This document shows positions 59,501 to 64,000 of a stretch of DNA of 64,000 nucleotides, piece after piece. The DNA lies in the NCBI RefSeq assembly GCF_001591365.1, contig NZ_BCUT01000002.1:310001-374000 (forward strand), read 5' to 3'. A model generated the notes under the pieces. That model saw nothing but the letters and a program-made list of their open reading frames with translations. It was not told the origin of the DNA and searched no databases. Each line of letters begins with the position of its first letter. The first letter of the stretch is position 1. Both the position numbers and the translations under genes were made by a program. This DNA comes from Variovorax paradoxus NBRC 15149 (GTDB taxonomy: Bacteria; Pseudomonadota; Gammaproteobacteria; Burkholderiales; Burkholderiaceae_C).

Positions 59501-62354
59501 GGGTCGCGCCGGCCTGGTTGTCCACGCTGCCCGTGGCCGCGATGCTGGAGTCCGCGGCGCTGCCGCCCTGGATCGTGCCCGCGTTCGAGATCTCGCCGAC
59601 CGAGATCGCCAGCCTGTCGCCCAGCATCAGGCCCGCATTGGCGAGCGTGCTGCCGGTGCCCGAAACGCCGAGCGTGCTGCCGGCCTGCATGGTGCCGGCG
59701 TTGCCCAGGCCGTCGGCCGCGCTGACGTTGGCCTGCAGCCGGCCGCCGGTGCGCAGCAGGGCCCCTGCCTGGTTGTCGATGCGGCTCGCGCTGAAGCTCG
59801 CATCCCCCAGCGCCTGCAGCGTGCCGCGGTTGGCCAGCAGGCCCGCCACGTTCACCTGGCTCGGCGCCGCGCCGCCTTGCGTGGACAGCAGCCAGGTGCC
59901 CGCGTTGTCGAATGCGCCGGCGTCGACGCGGCTGCCGCCCGCGGCCTGGATCCATCCGGCGGACTCGTTGCGCACGCTGTCTGCGGCCAGCGAGAGGCTG
60001 CCGTCCGAGAGCAGCTTGCCGCTGTTGCCGAACGCCTCGGCCGCACCGCCGCTGCGGTCCGCGATGCCGAGCGAGCTTGTGGCGTGGATGGTTCCGCTGT
60101 TGGCGATGGCGCCATCCACGCGCACGGCCGCGCCGCCGCTGGTGGCGTCCACCACGCCGGCATTGTCCAGGCCCTGCGCCGAACTCAGCGCGACGTTGGC
60201 GCCGATGAGCGTGCCGCCCGCCGCATTGCCGAAGGCGCCGCCGCTCGCGAGCGAGAGCGTGCCGCCTGCCTGCAGCACGGCGCCGCCGGCGTTGCGGATG
60301 CCGCCCGAAACGTCGGCGCCCAAATTCCCGGCGGCGGCGATGGCGCGGCGGTTGTCCAGTGCGCCGGCCGTGACCGCAAGCTCGCCCGCGGACTGCACCA
60401 CGCCGCTGTTGAGCAGCGTGCCGGCGATGTCCATGCGGTCGCTGGCGCCGGCCTGCTGCGACAGCAGCCAGGTGCCAGCGTTGTCGAGCGTGCCGGCGCG
60501 CACGGCCGAACCCGTGGCCGCCTGGATCCAGCCGCCGCCCTGGTTGCTCAGCGCGGCGGCGTTCAGATCCATGGCGCGGCCGGCGAGCAGGTCGCCGCCG
60601 TTGTCCAGCCTCTGCACGGCCGCGGCGCCCTCGCGGCCGGCCACGATGACGTCCTGGGCCGCGCGCACGCTGCCTGTGTTGGCGAGCGTGTCCGCCAGGT
60701 GCAGCGTGGCACTTCCGCTGGTCGCAATCACCTTGCCGCTGTTGCGCAGGCTCGCGGCCTCGATCGTGTTGGCGTTGCCGGCCTGCATCCAGCCGCTGTT
60801 GTCGATGGCCGCGGCGTGCGTTGCCATTGACTGGCCCGCCAGCAGGCTGCCGCGGTTGTCGACTGCCTGTGTCGCGCCGCCCGCAGCGTCGGCGATGTCG
60901 AGGTTGCGGCCCGCGTTGACCTGGCCGCTGTTGGTGATCAGGCCGCTGGCGCGCAGCGTGACGTTGCCCTGGTCGGCCGTGATCGTGCCGGCATTGGCGA
61001 TGCCCTGGCCGGCCTCGATGGCAAGCTGCCCACCAAGGCTCTGCACGCCCTGGCCGTCGCCGGCCGCGGTCGAGAGCAGGCCGGCCGCGGCCAGGTGCAG
61101 GTCGCCGCCGGCCCGCACGGCCGCGGCGCCCAGGGCCAGCTCGCCCGCGGTGGCGCGGGCCTCCAGCGCGCCGGCCGCCTGCAGGCGCGAGCCCTGTCCC
61201 GCGTCGATGCGCGCTGCGCTCGCCTCAAGGTCATTGCCGGCAATGAGCGAGGCGCGCTCGAGCGCCAGGCCCCCCTGCGCCGCGCTCAGCCGGGCATCGC
61301 GCGCGGCCGTCAGCGTGGCATCGACCAGCGCGATGGCCGCGGCATCGGCGCTGCTGCTCGCCACCAGCACGTCGCGCTGCGCCGACAGGCGGTTGCGCAG
61401 CTCGATGCGGCCGGCCGCCGAGAGCGTGAAGTCCTCGGCGCTGGCCGCCGCGTCGCCCAGCATGCGCACGCCCACGCCCGCTTCGGTGGCCATCAGGCGG
61501 ATGCGGTTGGCGTACATGCCGCCCAGCGCCGAGCTGTCGATGGCGTAGGCCGGTGCGCTGCCCAGCGCATCCGCGCTGCCGGTGATGGCACGCGTGCCGT
61601 AGTCCCAGCGGTTCGGCCCCGCGAAGATGCCCAGGTCCTTCGCGTTGACGGCGGCCTCCAGCCGCACCGAGCGCGTCACCAGGTCCAGCACCTGCTGCGC
61701 CGTGGCATTGAGGCCGCTGCCCGTCACCAGGATGTTGCCCTGGTTGACGTTGAAGCCGCCGAGCGCGCCGTTCGCGGCGAGGAAGGGCACGCCGGTCGAG
61801 AGCGTCACCCGGTCGGTGTTGATGAAGCCGCAGCCCGAGCAGGTGATGCCGTAGGGATTGGCCAGCACCACGTCGGCCTTGTTGCCCAGCACTTCGGTGA
61901 AGCCGGCCAGCGTGCTGCGGTTGTTGCTCACCACCTCGTTGAGGATCACGTTCGCCGGCGCGACTATGTTGAAGTTCGCCAGCAGCTGGCCGGCAAGCTG
62001 CGACTGGTAGTTGATCTGCTGCGCGCTCGTCGTGTTGTTGAGCACCAGGCCGTTCGCGTTCACGTTGAACTGCTGATAGCGGTTGTGCGACAGCCCGGCC
62101 GCATTGGCGGCATTGATGTTGACCACCGTCGTGCCGTTGGGCGAGACGTAGATGGTGGCCTGGCCGCCGGGCGCGAGCACGGCCGAAGGCACCTGCGCCT
62201 GCGCAGCCGACAGCGCGGCCGCAAGCACCGCCGCCGCGGCCAGGCGCGAACGCTTTTTGCTGGCCTTGTCCTTGCCGTGCCCGCGTGCGCTTTCGGCGAC
62301 GGCGGCCCAGCAGCCGGAAGCGGCATTCCAGACGACGCGATAGATGTGGTTCAT
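53514..62354 (-). CDS. FhaB-like filamentous adhesin (two-partner secretion exoprotein)
   Basis: 2,946 residues. Residues 1-24 are the extended signal peptide region (MNHIYRVVWNAASGCWAAVA), followed by a basic stretch and hydrophobic core ending AQAQ at about 54. The TPS domain spans about 55-300 with NNRSTLAGFTEVLG and NPYGITCSGCGF (166-176). The long middle is beta-helical haemagglutinin repeats, many of the form GSxVxAGGNAxxxA. The tail has a Pro-rich hinge (2748-2825) and a final He_PIG-like domain (LPAWLKFDPKTGTFQGKPP). No CdiA-type toxin or VENN motif is seen, so adhesion or biofilm is the likelier role. Secretion depends on the FhaC-like protein upstream. Confidence 0.9.
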   Translation of the reverse strand: MNHIYRVVWNAASGCWAAVAESARGHGKDKASKKRSRLAAAAVLAAALSAAQAQVPSAVLAPGGQATIYVSPNGTTVVNINAANAAGLSHNRYQQFNVNANGLVLNNTTSAQQINYQSQLAGQLLANFNIVAPANVILNEVVSNNRSTLAGFTEVLGNKADVVLANPYGITCSGCGFINTDRVTLSTGVPFLAANGALGGFNVNQGNILVTGSGLNATAQQVLDLVTRSVRLEAAVNAKDLGIFAGPNRWDYGTRAITGSADALGSAPAYAIDSSALGGMYANRIRLMATEAGVGVRMLGDAAASAEDFTLSAAGRIELRNRLSAQRDVLVASSSADAAAIALVDATLTAARDARLSAAQGGLALERASLIAGNDLEASAARIDAGQGSRLQAAGALEARATAGELALGAAAVRAGGDLHLAAAGLLSTAAGDGQGVQSLGGQLAIEAGQGIANAGTITADQGNVTLRASGLITNSGQVNAGRNLDIADAAGGATQAVDNRGSLLAGQSMATHAAAIDNSGWMQAGNANTIEAASLRNSGKVIATSGSATLHLADTLANTGSVRAAQDVIVAGREGAAAVQRLDNGGDLLAGRAMDLNAAALSNQGGGWIQAATGSAVRAGTLDNAGTWLLSQQAGASDRMDIAGTLLNSGVVQSAGELAVTAGALDNRRAIAAAGNLGADVSGGIRNAGGAVLQAGGTLSLASGGAFGNAAGGTLIGANVALSSAQGLDNAGVVDATSGGAAVRVDGAIANSGTIHATSSLGIADRSGGAAEAFGNSGKLLSDGSLSLAADSVRNESAGWIQAAGGSRVDAGAFDNAGTWLLSTQGGAAPSQVNVAGLLANRGTLQALGDASFSASRIDNQAGALLRTGGRLQANVSAADGLGNAGTMQAGSTLGVSGTGSTLANAGLMLGDRLAISVGEISNAGTIQGGSAADSSIAATGSVDNQAGATLTLATASSGGGTLSGQRIANAGMLQSLGALTLGVGNGGLTSQADGTAGHGDIVANGALTLQALGANSYTATVGGTLQSGGLLRVAGDANSTLALNGNALGDSIDVDIGNVSVGARAAMVAQYTLDLDAAALSLAVEGSGADARTGRILAAVDTGRQGRGTVRVSNAFTNDGLLFSAHDLEVQAPSITVGATGAISALNDLEVHANGGTLDLSAATPNAQAGNLNNAGLLYAGRMLTAQANGTLVNTGDIHSDDSLSLRANTLLNSRIIDAGNDIAIVAATLKNEVPGLERITTRGPDSAHTAIASRDDVHKGTADGGNKDEATLYQYSYTTTQSYSEPPPEVAPQITAGRHMQLAFHEGRNIGGTIYAGASMNLQGFSYDAAQANGALHTGLGIVDDAGHGFQLGGAKFTNDNLALTTTTHVVRYSRTTKYIALGPEIDYRDRLCDRNGTWDAVCYTSGYEDSPQSSSANNVLRAGLYTASLRGSGFSLVNNGSTAQDVGSNQNLDGVREAAAPASTNTPRTVGQGALPGSAVGRGPSIAADAVGAAAFTGSTGTRPLPAMSFLDANAANGVRGTSFGGINIALPANPNGYFVTAQSPGARYLVESNPLYLAGTASVGSDYLTRLLGYDADKLSMRLGDASYEAWLVKQQIIKQTGSAVLASYQGADTQMKGLMESAATQSGSLGLVYGKALTPEQQASLRQDIVWMVQTEIGGKTVLAPVVYLAQGTRNKIASGAVISAQDADLSLTSLTNTGGTIVGGRSLVIASAGDITNLSGLIKGGNVSLSSTQGSIVNKTASEGGGGEHFYNTVLGKTAGIESTGTLALDAKKDIANLGATLNAGTDASLKAGGNVTFDTIEKKETSSTFSNIQVKHGSGTKDSTTTSITQVKSGLTVGGNLAAQAGNDITLAGTDAKVGGNADLQAGNNLNIIARENTTTTHTETKASGFGMNSSLYGTTKTTEDSLSVRNVGSSLEVGGNASLAAKNDITVQGSNVDVKGDGKISAANVNVLAGRNYDETHTTTTNTGVMQVGASGKGSASAAAASKAGSGRGLANASAEASAGAAGKGAAGLAFSSTTTTTTDTTDLRHVGSNLSFGGNLAVDASKDLTLQGSTVNAGGNAAVNAQNVNLLAAEDKKTSSTSTTTTKIGLMASTDNKAQSGVGAAASAAGGKGNPNAGADAQAGASATSENHLDVFQQTKSTTRTLDTTHQGSAINAKGNLDVTARDGLTLEGSTMSAGRDMTLAATDMSFKAVDDVHQVSTTSSSTTAGLYASGKAQAGASAEAGVGIGAKAGAQANASATGEVGLYGSNTSASSVEGSTTAVTSGLSAGNNITRKAANSITDVGTRIEGGGNLDQSAKTITSLAAADTTYASSESTSHTAKLGVYGEASASVSAEGQVGPGASKQSMNVGVGGGVKASYEYGKEAAQSNSSTAVVSTIRMGGSVSSSSSGKTTLEGTQIAAAKDVTLEAGSLDYKAAQNTGSSSSSSTSAGGSVKADIVNKGGSAEVSYQGEKSRESTSTAVAGGIASGGNLTIKTQGDTRLEGTHIAAGGAATVDAGGKLDFEAAKNTASSSSEQVGVAAGVTATKKGGSGSVDVSVGKSRSSLDQDVAGSISSGSGPLTLRSGGDASFTGTAIASTAGDVTVAAGGNLAMNAARTIASSESLSVDVSAAGGGGNKEKVIATGNTFVGSTPADKGTAVNHRSGAASLGVGSSKSDSNTATGGGITSGGGKISLSSGGNTSLEGTQVAAANGVAVDTGGSFETKAAVSTSSSQVVGFSASASGSTMTPSSKTGAKTNPPAGAPAPAPAPAPAITAPPAPAPGTGKPPATPPPATPGSGKPPAVSPPPTPGSSGKPPAVPPPPTPAPKPPASPFEQQKGGGMANVYMDKQKNTTVQNTTISGGAGGIVVNQGKSTPGAQQISASVPLPAAMPPGKAPKALTSDGKPLPAWLKFDPKTGTFQGKPPAGIKGELKVNVSVPQADGTTKTVPMRFSGQ
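53880..54113 (-). repeat. Pro-rich hinge repeats in the adhesin
   Basis: The region encodes about 78 residues of Pro, Ala, Gly and Ser, with GKPPA recurring four times at 14-17-residue spacing. It separates the beta-helical shaft from the C-terminal Ig-like cap. Copy number probably varies between strains. Confidence 0.65.
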
Positions 62355-62375
62355 GAGAGGCCTTTCAGCGCGGGT

Positions 62376-64000
62376 TCAGAGCGAATAGGACAGGCGCACC
62401 CCGACGCGCGTCGATTCGCGCTTCATGGGGGCCGGCAGGTGGAGGGCGCGCGAAGCGAAAACGTCCACACTGAGCCCGCGCCACAGCAGCGAGGCACCGA
62501 GCGTGGCGCCCGACATCGAGCCCGAGGGCACGCCGTCCGCGCGGTTGCTCACGCGGCCGAAGTCGTAGCCGGCGTAGACGCGGCCCGTCAGCGCCTCGCC
62601 AGCCGCCACGGTTTGCCAGGGCCAGGCGAGCTCGTTGCGCCAGTAGTAGCCGTTGTCGCCGCTCAGCGTGTTGAGCAGCGAGCCGCGCACCGAGGCGATG
62701 CCGCCCACCAGGATCTGCTGCGAGCCGTACAGCGTGTCGCGGCTGTGCTGTCCGCTGAACTGGCTCGACCACACGAGCGGCTGGCCGCCGGCCTCGAAAC
62801 GGCGGCTGTAGCCCAGGTCGAGCGTGAACTTGCTGAACTGGGCATGCGGCAGCTTGTCGGAGAGCCCCGGCTGGTCTTCGAGCGCGCCCAGGATCGACAG
62901 GCCCCGCACGAAGCCGAGGCGGGCGTTCAGCACGCCGCCGCCCAGCTGGGTGAAGGCCGCGGCGCCGAGGTCGAGCGTGCTCAGCGTGCGGCTGCTCACC
63001 GAAAGGAACTCGCCGCCCAGGAAGTTGCGGCTGTCCTGCACCGCGAGCCGGGCCGACATCGACAACCGGCTCGCCTGATCGCGGTACACCACGTGGTCGA
63101 CGCCAAGGCTCTGCGTGGCGGTGCGCCCTTCGGAAGCCAGCTTCCTGCCGCTCGGAAGCACCAGCGTGTTGGTGTAGGCGCTTTCGCTCGCGTCGAGGCT
63201 GAAGGTGCTGTAGCCGAAGGGCACCGAGGCGCGCAGCGCCGTCATGGCCGAGTTGTGCTCGCGGTCGTGCGGCACCGACTGGCGGCGCGTGATCGCGATC
63301 AGCTCGTTGAAGCCCAGCAGGCCGTCGAGGCTGAGCGTGGCCGAAGCGCTCTTCTCACCCGTGGCCGGCGTGCCGGTGTTGTCGTAGCTCGTGAACAGAT
63401 GCACCGGCAGGCGCGCCTTGTTGCGCACCACCACCACGCTGCGGCCGGGCTGGCTGCCGGGCTGCACGTCCAGCGTGGCCTCGTTCGAGGACAGGCTGTT
63501 GAGCTGGTCGATGCCCTGCTCCAGGTCACGCAGGTTCAGCAGGTCGCCGGGGCTTGCCGCAAAGGCGCCGCGGATCGACACCGCGCCGGCGCTGCGGCCC
63601 GTCTGCTGCAGTTCGAAACGCTCGATGCGGCCCTCCACCACCGCGATCTCGAGCACGCCGCCGCGCAGGTCCTGCGCGGGCAGGTAGGCGCGCGTGGTGA
63701 TGAAGCCGCGGTCGATGTAGCTCTTGGTGAGCGCCGCCAGCACGGCTTCGAGCTCCGCTGCGCCGAGGCAGCGGCCCGCGTAGTCGCGCGTGATGGCGGC
63801 GCGAACGTCCTCGGGCAGCCGGCTCGCGCCGCCGATGCGGATCTCGCGGATGTCGCGGCACGGCGCGCCAAGGTCGGGCACCGACACCTTCGGCTCGATG
63901 GACCTCAGGTCGGTGCCGCCCGGCGGCGGGCGCTGCGGCAAGGCACGCTCCTGGTCCTGGCGCAGCCGCTCCTGCTGCTGGCGCTCGATGAGCTGGTTCT
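62376..64000 (-). CDS. ShlB/FhaC/HecB-family outer-membrane transporter (partial)
   Basis: The 3' 541 codons are in the window and the frame stays open to the right edge, so the 5' end is missing. The visible N-terminal part is Gln/Glu-rich (ERQQQERLRQDQERALP), as expected for the plug helix region. A POTRA domain follows (CRDIREIRIGGASRLPEDVR), then the beta-barrel with the SVRGS motif that corresponds to the conserved VRGY/F lock. It secretes the FhaB-like protein encoded 21 nt downstream. Apparent internal starts near 63941 are not the real start. Confidence 0.92.
   Translation of the reverse strand, partial: NQLIERQQQERLRQDQERALPQRPPPGGTDLRSIEPKVSVPDLGAPCRDIREIRIGGASRLPEDVRAAITRDYAGRCLGAAELEAVLAALTKSYIDRGFITTRAYLPAQDLRGGVLEIAVVEGRIERFELQQTGRSAGAVSIRGAFAASPGDLLNLRDLEQGIDQLNSLSSNEATLDVQPGSQPGRSVVVVRNKARLPVHLFTSYDNTGTPATGEKSASATLSLDGLLGFNELIAITRRQSVPHDREHNSAMTALRASVPFGYSTFSLDASESAYTNTLVLPSGRKLASEGRTATQSLGVDHVVYRDQASRLSMSARLAVQDSRNFLGGEFLSVSSRTLSTLDLGAAAFTQLGGGVLNARLGFVRGLSILGALEDQPGLSDKLPHAQFSKFTLDLGYSRRFEAGGQPLVWSSQFSGQHSRDTLYGSQQILVGGIASVRGSLLNTLSGDNGYYWRNELAWPWQTVAAGEALTGRVYAGYDFGRVSNRADGVPSGSMSGATLGASLLWRGLSVDVFASRALHLPAPMKRESTRVGVRLSYSL

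Noticed and set aside
53073..60830. A 2,585-codon open frame on the plus strand
   Set aside because: It is antisense to the FhaB-like and two-component genes. The GC-rich repeats of the adhesin suppress stop codons on the opposite strand; the translation is Arg/Ala/Gly-rich with no domains.

Overview
The window is GC-rich DNA with dense, overlapping operons and many LysR/AraC regulators, Bug-type solute-binding proteins, CoA-dependent catabolic genes and molybdenum hydroxylases. This composition suggests a soil or plant-associated betaproteobacterium of the Burkholderiales, most like Comamonadaceae (Variovorax type). That is inference from gene content and protein flavour; there is no rRNA or tRNA gene here to settle it, and I saw no CRISPR array or intact insertion sequence.

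Layout. 1-7.2 kb: a minus-strand cluster (pirin, isochorismatase-like hydrolase, XapX, exported amidohydrolase, DoxX, MFS exporter, alpha/beta hydrolase) divergent from a LysR regulator. 7.2-14 kb: an AraC regulator, a CBS protein and a 2-oxoacid:ferredoxin oxidoreductase operon (KorB, fused gamma-alpha KorA, and a GltD-like flavoprotein carrying ferredoxin domains that starts at TTG). 14-17.2 kb: a DUF4256 protein, a tannase/feruloyl esterase lipoprotein and a Crp-type regulator. 17.4-25.8 kb: two unrelated molybdenum hydroxylases (an IorAB-like pair and a PaoABC-like trio) with two toxin-antitoxin (TA) modules between them, then an AraC regulator. 28.3-39.6 kb: an eleven-gene catabolic operon (flavin monooxygenase and its reductase, two acyl-CoA dehydrogenases, enoyl-CoA hydratase, ADP-forming acyl-CoA synthetase, SDRs, a VOC protein, a SnoaL-like protein, a Bug binding protein) with a divergent LysR gene.

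40.6-48.2 kb is an accessory strip: a 9-bp tandem repeat inside a small ORF with a strong ribosome binding site, a ParD-like/nucleotidyltransferase pair convergent with an AAA ATPase, two decayed TA modules, a histidine-rich mini-protein and a ParDE pair. An SMP-30-like lactonase and a second Bug protein sit inside it. In total seven TA loci are visible, two of them broken.

48.2-64 kb: a CaiB-type CoA transferase, an aspartate carbamoyltransferase with an N-terminal DNA-binding-like domain behind a palindromic promoter, a two-component system, and a two-partner secretion locus (a 2,946-residue FhaB-like adhesin and its FhaC-like transporter, which runs off the right edge).

The strongest candidates for something new are the ParD-like/nucleotidyltransferase plus AAA-ATPase strip (41.4-44.1 kb), the HTH-fused aspartate carbamoyltransferase with its own operator-like palindrome, the flavin reductase fused to a FadR-type ligand-binding domain, and the repeat-bearing small ORF at 40.6-40.9 kb.
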